Positions 1 to 8,405 of a stretch of DNA of 32,360 bases are shown here, in pieces. The notes under the pieces are model-generated. The model ran no database searches. It worked only from the letters and a program-made list of their open reading frames with translations, and was not told where the DNA came from. Position 1 is the stretch's first letter. Every line of letters begins with the position of its first letter. The DNA lies in contig JACAFC010000037.1 in the NCBI GenBank assembly GCA_013388515.1, positions 1-32,360 of the forward strand, read 5' to 3'. Both the position numbers and the translations under genes were made by a program. Source of the DNA: Ignavibacteriaceae bacterium. GTDB taxonomy: Bacteria > Bacteroidota > Ignavibacteria > Ignavibacteriales > Ignavibacteriaceae.

Positions 1-888
1 AAACAATGGGGAAGAGTAACTGATTTTCTTTCTGATACTCAGAGTGGAAGCGATGATACTGAATATGCATTATTTAGTTCTAAAATTCTTATAGATAAAA
101 AATGGAATTTAAAACCGCAGGATGTTGCTGCAGCTTGGCGGAAAGATATTATTAAATCAAGTAATACTTACAAAGGGGCAGGATTCAGTGAAATGCTTAC
201 CATACAAAATTTATTAAAAGGAATGGAGCCGCCGCAGTCGGGTCAGCATTTGCACAGTTGGAGTGATGGCCTTGCAATGCGTGCTGCACCTTATGGAATT
301 GCTTGTGCAGGAAATCCTGAATTGGCTGCAAAGCTTACTGAAATTGACGGTTCAATAAGTCATTCTGGAGAGGGGATTTTTGGCGGACAAGCCGTTGCCG
401 CTGCAGCAGCAATGGCTATGACAGGCAGTTCGGTTGAAATCATTTTTCAATCGGCACTAAATGTTGTTCCTAAAGATTCATGGACCGCATCTTCAATAAC
501 CAGGGCAATTCAAATAGGTAATAATTCCGCTGATGTTTGGAATGCCTTAGAACCATTATACGATTCAGTTGTTTGTAAGCACTATTTTTGGTCTGATATT
601 GCACCCGAAGCAGTTGGACTTGCCTTCGGAATTATTGCTGCATCAAAAGGGAAATTTGAAGATGCTGTACTCGGCGCAGTTAATGTTGGAAGAGACACTG
701 ATACAATTGCCGCTATCACAGGAGCTATTTGCGGTGCTTTAAATGGAGTCCAAATTATTCCTGAAAAGTGGATAAACAAGATTTCTGTTTCGCAAGGCAT
801 GTGTATTAACGCAGTAAAAGGCTTAAACATTATCGAAGTAGCCGATGAACTTGCATTACTAGCTGAATTATGGAGCAAGCAACAATGA
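1..888 (+). CDS. ADP-ribosylglycohydrolase family protein, copy 1 (5' truncated by window edge)
   Basis: The reading frame is open from base 1, so the ATG at 193 is internal and the true start lies upstream of the window; 295 residues are visible. Near the left edge there is a Ser-Asp-Asp-Thr motif (visible residues 17-20), equivalent to the family's Thr-Asp-Asp-Thr metal-binding motif. Near the C-terminus, GRDTDTIAAITGA places Asp232, Asp234 and Thr235 where DraG/ARH enzymes bind the second part of the dinuclear metal centre. The family hydrolyses N- or O-glycosidic bonds of ADP-ribosylated substrates, and some members act on other ribosides. The central block (PPQSG, SDGLAMR, SISHSGEG, PKDSW) is shared with the copy at 3281-4261, so the two are close paralogues. 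The stop codon overlaps the next start in ATGA, indicating one operon. Family assignment is firm; the substrate is unknown. Confidence 0.93.
   Translation, partial: KQWGRVTDFLSDTQSGSDDTEYALFSSKILIDKKWNLKPQDVAAAWRKDIIKSSNTYKGAGFSEMLTIQNLLKGMEPPQSGQHLHSWSDGLAMRAAPYGIACAGNPELAAKLTEIDGSISHSGEGIFGGQAVAAAAAMAMTGSSVEIIFQSALNVVPKDSWTASSITRAIQIGNNSADVWNALEPLYDSVVCKHYFWSDIAPEAVGLAFGIIAASKGKFEDAVLGAVNVGRDTDTIAAITGAICGALNGVQIIPEKWINKISVSQGMCINAVKGLNIIEVADELALLAELWSKQQ
872..875 (+). promoter_or_regulatory. Ribosome binding site (GGAG) deciding the start of the second ARH gene
   Basis: GGAG lies 9 nt before the ATG at 885. No comparable motif precedes the in-frame ATG at 870. Together with the 4-bp ATGA overlap with the upstream stop, this favours 885 as the start and suggests translational coupling. 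Confidence 0.55.
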
Positions 889-1925
889 TAGAAGTTAAAC
901 AGCGTGTGCAAAATGCTATGATTGGTCTTGCTATTGGAGATGCAATTGGCTGGACTTCAATGTTTCGAAGAAGTTTTTTATTGCCGTTCTGGACAAGAAG
1001 AATACGCCGCGAGATGGAGTCTTATTCCGAAAATCAAAATATTACTATACTTCCAATGCCATTTTCCCTCAATCAACCTTCAGAGAACTTTGATCTATCT
1101 CCAACGGATGACACTGAATGGACAGCTTTTACATGTGAAATATTATTAAATAGTAATTATGATTCTTATGCAGACTTAGTTTGGAATGGCTGGAATAAAC
1201 TGGCACACTCAAATGAAGTAATTAGGGGAAGCATTGCAACTCAATCTGCTATCAATAATTTGAGAAGAAATATTCAACCCCCTCAAAGCGGAAAGGAAAA
1301 TCCTCATTACTTTGATGACAGTGCAATGCCCAGAGCTGTGCCAATTGGAATATTTTGTATTGGTAAGCCTGATAAAGCTGCATATCTTTCTGAAATAGAT
1401 GCTTCAATCACAAATAGTGAAGATGGAATTTGGGCTGCACAGGCAATTGCTGTTGCAATCAGTATGCTTTGTTCAGGAAGATCGATTACTGATTCAATTG
1501 ATGCTGCATATAAATATCTTCCTAAAGCATCTTGGATTAGAAGAACATTTGAAGAAACATTTTTGATGGCAAGAGAAAGCAAATCAATATTTTCAATTCT
1601 TCCTGAACTTCAGAAAGAGGTTGTGAATAAGGAATATAGTTATGGAAATACAGCACCGGAAACTTTAGCACTTGCATTTGCTATTCTACAATTGCACGGC
1701 GATAATTTTGAAACCGCGTTAATGACCTCAGCCAGTTTTGCAAAAAGCAGCGAGACTCTGCCTGCAATTGTTGGTGCCTTGGTTGGCGCCATGCAGACAT
1801 CTGCAATTGGAAGTAACAGCTGGCTTGAGGCAATCAAAACTTTGAAAGGTGTCTGCATCCCGTCATTTGCTGGGAAGAATTATCTTTCACTTGTTGAACA
1901 ATTGTCAAACTTATCAAGTAAATAA
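885..1925 (+). CDS. ADP-ribosylglycohydrolase family protein, copy 2, with altered metal site
   Basis: This is a 346-residue DraG/ARH-fold protein. The start at 885 is chosen over the in-frame ATG at 870 because it overlaps the previous stop in ATGA and has GGAG 9 nt upstream. The N-terminal glycine-rich helix (AMIGLAIGDAIGW) and the first metal motif TDDT (residues 74-77) are intact. The second motif is not: where the paralogues read GRDTDT or GRDADT, this protein reads AKSSET (Ser288, Glu290, Thr291), so one of the two aspartates is gone and the other is a glutamate. The rest of the fold (PPQSG, DDSAMPRAVPIGI, DGIWAAQAIAVA) is kept, with no frameshift or stop. It may be a catalytically weak or non-catalytic partner of its neighbours, or an enzyme with different metal use. 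Fold is certain, activity doubtful. Confidence 0.9.
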   Translation: MIEVKQRVQNAMIGLAIGDAIGWTSMFRRSFLLPFWTRRIRREMESYSENQNITILPMPFSLNQPSENFDLSPTDDTEWTAFTCEILLNSNYDSYADLVWNGWNKLAHSNEVIRGSIATQSAINNLRRNIQPPQSGKENPHYFDDSAMPRAVPIGIFCIGKPDKAAYLSEIDASITNSEDGIWAAQAIAVAISMLCSGRSITDSIDAAYKYLPKASWIRRTFEETFLMARESKSIFSILPELQKEVVNKEYSYGNTAPETLALAFAILQLHGDNFETALMTSASFAKSSETLPAIVGALVGAMQTSAIGSNSWLEAIKTLKGVCIPSFAGKNYLSLVEQLSNLSSK

Positions 1926-1930
1926 GAGCA

Positions 1931-3271
1931 ATGAGAATATCCTGGTTAGATATATCTGAAAAAATTAAACATGAGTTACGTCAGCAAAAAGAAGAAGGAA
2001 ATGATGTTGATGAACTTACTCAGCAATGGGAGAATACTATAAATCTTGGACTAAGTGAACCTGAGTTCAAAGAAAAAGCAGAATTGTTCTATAAACAGCT
2101 AGAAAATAAACATCCGGTTGTTATTGACGATAAAAACGAACCTTCCGCTTGGGACGAAATAGTGAAGCAATGTGGTATTAAAAAAGACAAACTTCCAAGT
2201 TTATCAGCATCTTTTATTGAAAATCGAATTTTGGGAGGTTGGCTTGGACGTTGCGCAGGTTGTTTACTAGGAAAACCAATTGAAAAAATTCCTCGTTCAG
2301 GAATTAAAGAACTACTTTCCTCAAATAATACATGGCCTATTTCAAACTATATCTCGGGAATGGGAATTCCCAGCTCGTTATTAATAAAATATCCATGGAA
2401 TAAACACAGCGGTAAAGAAAGCCTTAAAGAAAATATAATATGTATGACCGAGGATGATGATATAAATTATCCGATGCTTAACTTAATTACCTTTGAAAAG
2501 TATGGTGAAGAGTTTACAACTGAAAATATAGCTCAAACATGGATGGAAAATCTTCCTGTTCTTTCTACTTTTACTGCTGAACGAGTTGCTTACAATAACA
2601 TTCTAAATGGAATTTTTCCGCCGAAATCTTCAACTATTAGAAATCCTTATCGTGAATGGATAGGCGCACAAATAAGAGCAGATTTTTGGGGATGGATCTC
2701 GCCTCAGCAGCCTGCTCGTGCAGCAGAAATTGCTTGGAGAGATGCTCGACTAAGTCACGTTCGTAATGGTATATACGGTGAAATATTTGTTGCTGCCGCA
2801 ATTGCTGCGTGCTTTAAATACGAAAATGTGGTTGATGTTATTAATGAAGCATTGACATTTGTTCCTTCTCAATCACGGTTTGCTGAAGCGATTAGTTTTG
2901 TATTATCCATACCTATTCTTAAACAACCATGGGATTTTACAGTAGATATGCTATATGAGAAGTTCGGGCATTATCATTGGGTTCATACAATAAATAATGC
3001 GGCACTTGTTGCAGCCGCCTTGATTTCATCTAAAGGTGATTTTGAAACTGCTATTTGTAATACTGTAATGGGTGGATGGGATACTGACAGCAATGGAGCT
3101 ACTGTAGGCTCAATTATAGGCACTATGCTTGGAGCAAATAAACTTCCAGAGAAGTGGATTTCGCCTTTGAACAATAAAGTTAGAACCAGTTTGAAAGGGC
3201 TTGATAATTCCAATATATCCGAATTAGCAAAACGAACTGTAATACTTTCGAAAAATATACCAAATAGTTGA
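1931..3271 (+). CDS. ADP-ribosylglycohydrolase family protein, copy 3, long subtype
   Basis: The protein has 446 residues, longer than its neighbours because about 95 residues precede the catalytic fold. The first 60 or so are strongly charged and probably helical. The ARH fold begins at ENRILGGWLGRCAGCLLGKPIE (from residue 97). The first metal motif is the variant TEDDD (residues 173-177). The second is intact and of the long-subtype form GGWDTDSNGATVGS, with Asp384, Asp386 and Ser387. This combination is typical of a separate branch of ADP-ribosylglycohydrolase-like proteins often found among carbohydrate or nucleoside catabolic genes; their natural substrates are mostly undefined. It begins 5 bp after copy 2 and ends 9 bp before copy 4, so it is in the same transcription unit. 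It is not a simple tandem duplicate of its neighbours. Confidence 0.92.
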   Translation: MRISWLDISEKIKHELRQQKEEGNDVDELTQQWENTINLGLSEPEFKEKAELFYKQLENKHPVVIDDKNEPSAWDEIVKQCGIKKDKLPSLSASFIENRILGGWLGRCAGCLLGKPIEKIPRSGIKELLSSNNTWPISNYISGMGIPSSLLIKYPWNKHSGKESLKENIICMTEDDDINYPMLNLITFEKYGEEFTTENIAQTWMENLPVLSTFTAERVAYNNILNGIFPPKSSTIRNPYREWIGAQIRADFWGWISPQQPARAAEIAWRDARLSHVRNGIYGEIFVAAAIAACFKYENVVDVINEALTFVPSQSRFAEAISFVLSIPILKQPWDFTVDMLYEKFGHYHWVHTINNAALVAAALISSKGDFETAICNTVMGGWDTDSNGATVGSIIGTMLGANKLPEKWISPLNNKVRTSLKGLDNSNISELAKRTVILSKNIPNS

Positions 3272-3280
3272 AAGGAGAAC

Positions 3281-4261
3281 ATGCTTACAAAAGACGAACT
3301 TTTAAAAAATAAAGAATTATTAAGAGACCGAGCTTGCGCAAGTTTAGTTGGTCACGCAATTGGTGATTCATTTGGTGATATTGCACGTTCACCAGATTTT
3401 CATTTGCAGTATGGTATTACAATGGATTTTTCCGAAAAGCCAGCACCAGGAACTGATGATACAGAATTTGCTTTATTAACTGCTCAAACATTAATAAATA
3501 CAAAAGGCAATTTAACACAAGCAGATGTTCTTAATAGCTGGAAAAAACATGTTCTTCCATTGTCTGAATTAAGACGAGGCGGAGCTAGCGAAAGAGAAGC
3601 CGCCCAAAATATCCGACGCGGTATTTTACCGCCTTTATCCGGAATTTATAATTCGCACTTTTTAAGTGATGGTGCTGCGATGAGAGTTACCCCCATAGGA
3701 ATAGTTTGCGCCGGTAATCCTGAAAAAGCAGCTCACTTAGCAGGCATCGAGGCAAGTATCAGCCATTCTCAGGACGGTTTGTGGAGTGCACAAGCAATTG
3801 CTGCGGCTATTTCTATTGCAATGGCTGGTGCGTCTGTAGATGAAATATATAATACGGCAATAGAATTTACTCCAAAAGATTCTTGGTTGAGGTTTACATT
3901 AACTAATGCCTTGAAGATTAGTGAAGAGAAAAAAAACCTTGAAGATGCTTGGAAACCTTTGCACGATGTTTTGTGGACCGAGTATAAATCAGTTGCTGCA
4001 GAAGCTATTCCTTCGGCACTAGCGATATTGAAATTAACTAATGGAGATTTTAAACGGGGAATAATATACAGCGGCAACTTTGGTAGAGATGCCGATACCA
4101 TTTCTGCAATTGTAGGTGCAATAAGCGGTGCTATGAATGGTATGAAAAGCATTCCAGAAAAATGGATTGATAAAGTTCGAATTACTACAGGTGTTTGCCT
4201 TCCCTTTACAAAAGGTATTGATTTATTTTCTGTTGCTTTACAATTAGCAGAATTAGTATAA
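3281..4261 (+). CDS. ADP-ribosylglycohydrolase family protein, copy 4, canonical active site
   Basis: The 326-residue length is normal for bacterial DraG-like hydrolases. The order is the N-terminal glycine-containing helix (LVGHAIGDSFGD, residues 22-33), the first metal motif GTDDTEFALL (Thr58, Asp59, Asp60, Thr61), the middle block with PPLSG, LSDGAAMR and SISHSQDG, and the second metal motif FGRDADTISAIVGA (Asp270, Asp272, Thr273). All expected ligands are present, so it should be an active glycohydrolase. An AAAGGAG ribosome binding site overlaps the previous stop and sits just before the ATG. It resembles copy 1 most closely. No signal peptide is visible, so it is probably cytoplasmic. 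It is the last ARH gene before a 216-bp gap, so the symporter downstream may have its own promoter. Confidence 0.95.
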   Translation: MLTKDELLKNKELLRDRACASLVGHAIGDSFGDIARSPDFHLQYGITMDFSEKPAPGTDDTEFALLTAQTLINTKGNLTQADVLNSWKKHVLPLSELRRGGASEREAAQNIRRGILPPLSGIYNSHFLSDGAAMRVTPIGIVCAGNPEKAAHLAGIEASISHSQDGLWSAQAIAAAISIAMAGASVDEIYNTAIEFTPKDSWLRFTLTNALKISEEKKNLEDAWKPLHDVLWTEYKSVAAEAIPSALAILKLTNGDFKRGIIYSGNFGRDADTISAIVGAISGAMNGMKSIPEKWIDKVRITTGVCLPFTKGIDLFSVALQLAELV

Positions 4262-4392
4262 CGAATATTAATTCAACAATTACTAATGATTAAATATCAC
4301 ATAATTTTTAGTTTTGTTGGTATATTGAACAATAAAGTATAGCTTATTATTAACCCGCAAACCGTCCTTCAATTGGTAAATAGTTAATATAT

Positions 4393-4425
4393 TTTGAAAG
4401 CTAATTAAAGCAATTTGTACTTTTG
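4393..4425 (+). promoter_or_regulatory. Putative Bacteroidota-type promoter upstream of the symporter
   Basis: TTTG at 4393-4396 is followed after 21 nt by TACTTTTG at 4418-4425. This matches the Bacteroidota consensus (-33 TTTG, -7 TAnnTTTG) with acceptable spacing. It lies about 52 nt before the GTG start at 4478, inside an otherwise gene-free 216-bp gap. These short AT-rich motifs occur by chance, so this is a prediction. Confidence 0.4.
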
Positions 4426-4477
4426 AGAGATAATCTCATATTGCTAATCAGTATTCTACAAAAGGATCGAGCTATAA

Positions 4478-5959
4478 GTGAAAAATTCATTAATTGATTA
4501 TTTAATAATCGCTATTTATTTAATAGCTGTAACAGTTAGCGGCATAATCATAGGTAAAAAGCAGCGTTCTGCTAAAGATTATTTTCTGGGTGGAAAAGAG
4601 ATGAGCTGGTGGTCGGTTGGTTTTTCAATTGTTGCCAGTGAAACAAGTACGTTAACCTTTATAAGCATTCCAGGTTTAGCTTACAAAAGCAACATGTTCT
4701 TTTTGCAGGTAGCCTTTGGTTATTTTATAGGAAGATTATTAGTTAGCTTAATTTTTATACCCGCATATTATAAAGGTAGTATGGAAACAGCTTATGATTT
4801 TCTTGGCAAACGATTCGGAATGTCGCTTAGAAAGTTTACATCAACAGTTTTTATTACCACGCGGGTTCTTGCAAGCGGGGTACGTTTGTTTGCTACTGCA
4901 ATCCCAGTTCACATAATTACAGGCTTTGATTATCCCACTTGTATTCTAATCATCGGAATATTTACACTAATTTATACTTATGCAGGAGGACTTAAAGCTG
5001 TTGTTGCAATGGATGTAGTACAATTATTTATTTATCTCGGGGGGGCTGTAATTTCTATGGTTCTCATATTTGATCACTTACCAAATGGAGTGAGTGATGT
5101 TGTTAAATTTGCAACTGAAAATGGGGTGAATAAATTTCAAATATTTAATACAAGCTTTGGTTCAGATCTGTATAATTTTTTTGTTTCTCCATACACGTTA
5201 ATCGGAAGTTTTTTAGGAGGAACTTTTTTAACCATGGCATCGCACGGTACTGACCAACTGCTGGTGCAAAGGTTACTTGGTTGTAAATCAAAATGGGATA
5301 GCCAAAAAGCTCTAATGCTTGATGCAACTTTCATTGTAATACAATTTGCATTTTTCTTGTTTTTGGGTTTGTGCTTGTATGCTTTTTATAATGGTGTTCC
5401 TTTTACAGAACTTGGGCTTAAATCCTCGGATGAAATTTTCCCCAAATTTATTGTTGAATATTTACCAACTGGTTTATCTGGTTTAGTTATAGCTGGCGTA
5501 TTGGCTTCAGCTATGGGAACGTTGTCATCTTCAATTAGTTCATTAGCCTCATCAACTTATCTTGATTTGTTCATACCTTCCCTAAAATCTAAGCACATCT
5601 CTGAAAAAGAAGAAATTCGATGGTCTAAAATTTTTACTCTAATCTGGGGAATAATTTTAATTGGCGGGGCAATGTTATTTACTGATACTAAGAATCCAGT
5701 TGTTGAACTAGGTCTAAAAATCGCATCTATTACTTACGGCGGGCTGCTTGGAACTTTTTTCTTGGGAATACTATTTAAGAGTATAAGACAGAAAGAAGCA
5801 TACGTTGGTTTTCTTTTCGGTTTAGCTGCTATGATATGCATCTTAATTTTTACTAAAATTGATTTTACTTGGCATACACTTATTGGTTGTATGGTTACAA
5901 TCATAGCAGGAAATTTAGCATATAAACTTACTGGTGCTAAAAATATAAATCGATCATAA
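4478..5959 (+). CDS. Sodium:solute symporter (SSS family)
   Basis: A 493-residue integral membrane protein with about 13 hydrophobic segments, normal for the SSS family (relatives of SglT, PutP and NanT). The N-terminus runs straight into TM1, followed by the family-typical KDYFLGGKEMSWWSVGFSIVAS stretch (split here: KDYFLGGKEMSWW, residues about 34-46). A Ser-rich segment, AMGTLSSSISSLASS (residues about 348-362), corresponds to the helix that provides sodium ligands in this family. It starts at GTG (4478) with AAAGGA 11 nt upstream. It would import a solute with sodium across the inner membrane. The substrate cannot be read from the sequence; its position between ARH hydrolases and an EEP enzyme suggests a sugar, nucleoside or related compound. 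The next gene follows after 28 bp. Confidence 0.94.
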   Translation: MKNSLIDYLIIAIYLIAVTVSGIIIGKKQRSAKDYFLGGKEMSWWSVGFSIVASETSTLTFISIPGLAYKSNMFFLQVAFGYFIGRLLVSLIFIPAYYKGSMETAYDFLGKRFGMSLRKFTSTVFITTRVLASGVRLFATAIPVHIITGFDYPTCILIIGIFTLIYTYAGGLKAVVAMDVVQLFIYLGGAVISMVLIFDHLPNGVSDVVKFATENGVNKFQIFNTSFGSDLYNFFVSPYTLIGSFLGGTFLTMASHGTDQLLVQRLLGCKSKWDSQKALMLDATFIVIQFAFFLFLGLCLYAFYNGVPFTELGLKSSDEIFPKFIVEYLPTGLSGLVIAGVLASAMGTLSSSISSLASSTYLDLFIPSLKSKHISEKEEIRWSKIFTLIWGIILIGGAMLFTDTKNPVVELGLKIASITYGGLLGTFFLGILFKSIRQKEAYVGFLFGLAAMICILIFTKIDFTWHTLIGCMVTIIAGNLAYKLTGAKNINRS

Positions 5960-5987
5960 ACTGCAGGACCATTTTTAAGAATGACAA

Positions 5988-7007
5988 ATGAATTCAGCTA
6001 TCAGAAAAAATAACGCTAAGCCGTATTATCTTTTATTTATGTTCGTCGGAGGAGTGTTTCTTGCTGCTTCGTGTTCAACAATAGACTACTTTAGTTCTGA
6101 AAAACTTTCACACGGATCGAAAATTACTTCAAACAATGAAATAAGTCTGATCACCTATAATATAAAAGCAATTTATGAGAAAGAGGAAGATCAGATTGAC
6201 AGACTAATGAGCCATGTAAATGAAAAAAATTATGATTTTGTTATTTTCCAAGAGTTGTTTGATGAAAGCACACGCGATGTTATAATAGAGAGAGCTGACC
6301 CCAATCATTTTTCTACATTCATTGCCAGAGTGGATTATAATTCCTTTCCCGAATTTATTTTTCAAGATGCCGGTTTGTTTATGATGAGCAGTTACCCAAG
6401 AATAGATTTATCTAATATTGAATTTGGAGATGGGATAAAAAATTCGAATGGCGTAATCCATATGATTTTAGATAAAGAAATGTCTAAGACAAATGATTTT
6501 TTGGCAAATAAATCTGTTGTGGGTGCTTTATTCGATATTGCAGACAACGCAAAGCTATTTTTGTTTACAACGCATGTTCAGGCGATTGGTACGCTGGAGC
6601 ATAAAGAAATCCAATTAATGCAAATCAATGAATTTATTAAATCTGCTGTAATGGCAGTTCTACAAGCTGGTAAAGTGAAATCCTCATCTGATTTAGCTGT
6701 TATACTGGCTGGAGATTTCAATAGTAATGCGTACGATCAACAACGTTTTGAAAGAATGAAAGAGATTCTTGGCGAGCCGCGTGACTTACATATGGAATTT
6801 CATGGCGATTACAGAGAACATACTTTCAGATTTGGGTCAGGGAACGCTTCACGCAGGTTCGATTATATTTTAGCTTATGATAAATTAAATGGAATACCAT
6901 TGAGGAAAGTTAAGACCCAATCCATAAACACCATAGATGTAAAAGACAAAGAAGGTATAAGTATATCTGATCATTTGGGATTGAAAGCATCTCTAAAAAT
7001 TAATTAG
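5988..7007 (+). CDS. Endonuclease/exonuclease/phosphatase (EEP) family protein, probable lipoprotein, sphingomyelinase-like
   Basis: The 339-residue protein has a hydrophobic N-terminal segment ending in LAASC (Cys29), a plausible but imperfect lipobox, so it is likely exported and membrane anchored. The EEP catalytic set is present in order: Asn58 (ITYNIK), Glu89 (FQELFD), His196 (TTHVQ), Asp243 and Asn245 (AGDFNSN), Asp292 (RRFDYIL), and Asp328-His329 (ISDHLG). The ELFD form of the glutamate motif is more like bacterial neutral sphingomyelinases than DNA-repair nucleases, so a phosphodiester lipid or other extracytoplasmic substrate is more likely than DNA. It probably shares a transcript with the symporter. 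Its stop overlaps the convergent dipeptidase stop region by 8 bp. Superfamily is certain; the phospholipase-like reading is tentative. Confidence 0.88.
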   Translation: MNSAIRKNNAKPYYLLFMFVGGVFLAASCSTIDYFSSEKLSHGSKITSNNEISLITYNIKAIYEKEEDQIDRLMSHVNEKNYDFVIFQELFDESTRDVIIERADPNHFSTFIARVDYNSFPEFIFQDAGLFMMSSYPRIDLSNIEFGDGIKNSNGVIHMILDKEMSKTNDFLANKSVVGALFDIADNAKLFLFTTHVQAIGTLEHKEIQLMQINEFIKSAVMAVLQAGKVKSSSDLAVILAGDFNSNAYDQQRFERMKEILGEPRDLHMEFHGDYREHTFRFGSGNASRRFDYILAYDKLNGIPLRKVKTQSINTIDVKDKEGISISDHLGLKASLKIN

Positions 7008-8223
7008 TTAATTGCTTTGCAATTCTTTCATTTTCACTCCAAACTCTTAAAAGATTTTTACCAAGAATCTTTTCTATATCCGCCTCCTCGTAACTTCTGG
7101 TTAAAAGTTCATAAATAAGATTTGGCAGTTTTGAAACATCTTCAAGTCCAATCGGAAGATTACCTTCTCCAACACCATTAAAATCTGAACCAAGTCCAAC
7201 ATAATCCACGCCGACTAACTTAACCACATGGTCGATATGATCGGCAACATCTTTTACCGTTGCTTTTGGCAAAGGATGTTCGTTTATATAATTCCTAGAG
7301 TATTCTCTTGCTTCGGAGCTGTTTGGGTTAATGTTGTTTTCCTTAAAATAATTTTTCACTTCTTCATCGCTGGCTTCCATCTGCTTAAATATTTCTTCGC
7401 GAAGGAAAATATTAGCAAAATTTATTTGAACGACTCCATTATTTGCAGCTAGAGTTTTTATTAGGTCATCGCTAATATTGCGTTCCAGCCCGGGTATAAA
7501 ATACCGGCAGCTTGAATGTGATGCAATAACCGGTGCCTTACTTAATCTGATCACATCATAAAAAGCGCTGTCACTTATATGTGAAACATCAATCATTATT
7601 CCTAACCGATTCATTTCCTTAATTACTTCTTCTCCAAATGGACTTACACCATTCCACTTTCTTTCCGGGTCATTTGCGGAATCACATATATGGTTCCACT
7701 TATAGTGAGTGAGAGTAATATATCGTATTCCCTTGTTACAGAACTCTTCTAAATTTTCTAATTTGTTTTCAATTGGAGATCCGTTCTCCATGCCCATTGT
7801 TAATAAAACTTTTCCTGTGTTAATATGATTTGGTATTTCTGTTGTATTAAAAATAAACTCAAATTTATCGGGCCAGTTATTTACCATTTTATGTACAAGT
7901 TCAATTATTGAATCTGCTTTGGCTTTCGATTTACCAATTTCTTCTAAATGGGGTGAGGTATAAATAGACATGAATGCAACATCAAGCCCACCACTAATTG
8001 CACGCTGATAATCAAACTCCCCCTTGTTAGACACTTGGGACACATCAAACCATTCCTCATACAGCCAGCTTGGTAAATCAATATGAGTATCAACAATAAG
8101 GCAATTTTTTGAAAGCTCAACTGCTTTATGAAATAATGTTGAGTCTTCAATTTGAAATTTATGCTGAGGCATTACTGGTCCTACAAAAAAAATAATGCAA
8201 GTAATGGTTAAAAAGTTTTTCAT
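7000..8223 (-). CDS. Membrane dipeptidase-type metallopeptidase (family M19), exported
   Basis: The start is placed at the ATG at 8223 (MKNFLTIT), which opens a signal peptide of about 20 residues; the longer open frame upstream encodes no conserved sequence. The mature protein of about 387 residues matches the renal-dipeptidase family. The zinc ligands are visible: His47 and Asp49 (VDTHIDLPSWL), bridging Glu146 (MGMENG), His215 (IDVSHISD) and His236 (ASHSSCR), with catalytic-site Asp347 (GLGSDFNG). These enzymes cleave dipeptides, including ones with a C-terminal D-residue, in a binuclear zinc TIM barrel. It is convergent with the EEP gene and divergent from the M61 peptidase gene 182 bp away, which suggests a shared control region. 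Length and motifs are complete. Confidence 0.95.
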   Translation of the reverse strand: MKNFLTITCIIFFVGPVMPQHKFQIEDSTLFHKAVELSKNCLIVDTHIDLPSWLYEEWFDVSQVSNKGEFDYQRAISGGLDVAFMSIYTSPHLEEIGKSKAKADSIIELVHKMVNNWPDKFEFIFNTTEIPNHINTGKVLLTMGMENGSPIENKLENLEEFCNKGIRYITLTHYKWNHICDSANDPERKWNGVSPFGEEVIKEMNRLGIMIDVSHISDSAFYDVIRLSKAPVIASHSSCRYFIPGLERNISDDLIKTLAANNGVVQINFANIFLREEIFKQMEASDEEVKNYFKENNINPNSSEAREYSRNYINEHPLPKATVKDVADHIDHVVKLVGVDYVGLGSDFNGVGEGNLPIGLEDVSKLPNLIYELLTRSYEEADIEKILGKNLLRVWSENERIAKQLTN

Positions 8224-8405
8224 GTTTTTTACTTTTAATTGACAGAAGTTACTAAAAATATTCGGCAGAAATACTATATTGTAAAAGAAAGCTGATAAAA
8301 TATCATTGATAAGTTTTATCACACAAATTGCCCTTTCATCAAGTAAAAATTTTTGTTTATTGGTTTTGTTACAATATTTCAATCCAAAATAAAGAGATAC
8401 TAACA

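Noticed and set aside
582-911. Antisense open frame in the first ARH gene
   Set aside because: It is a shadow of the coding strand, with no start signal and no family resemblance.
1-4261. ADP-ribosylation toxin-antitoxin or defence system (DarTG-like)
   Set aside because: No ADP-ribosyltransferase, macrodomain or toxin gene is present in the window; four hydrolases alone do not make such a system.
8328-8405. Longer N-terminus for the M61 peptidase
   Set aside because: The 26 added residues overlap the divergent leader, and the signal peptide begins at 8406.
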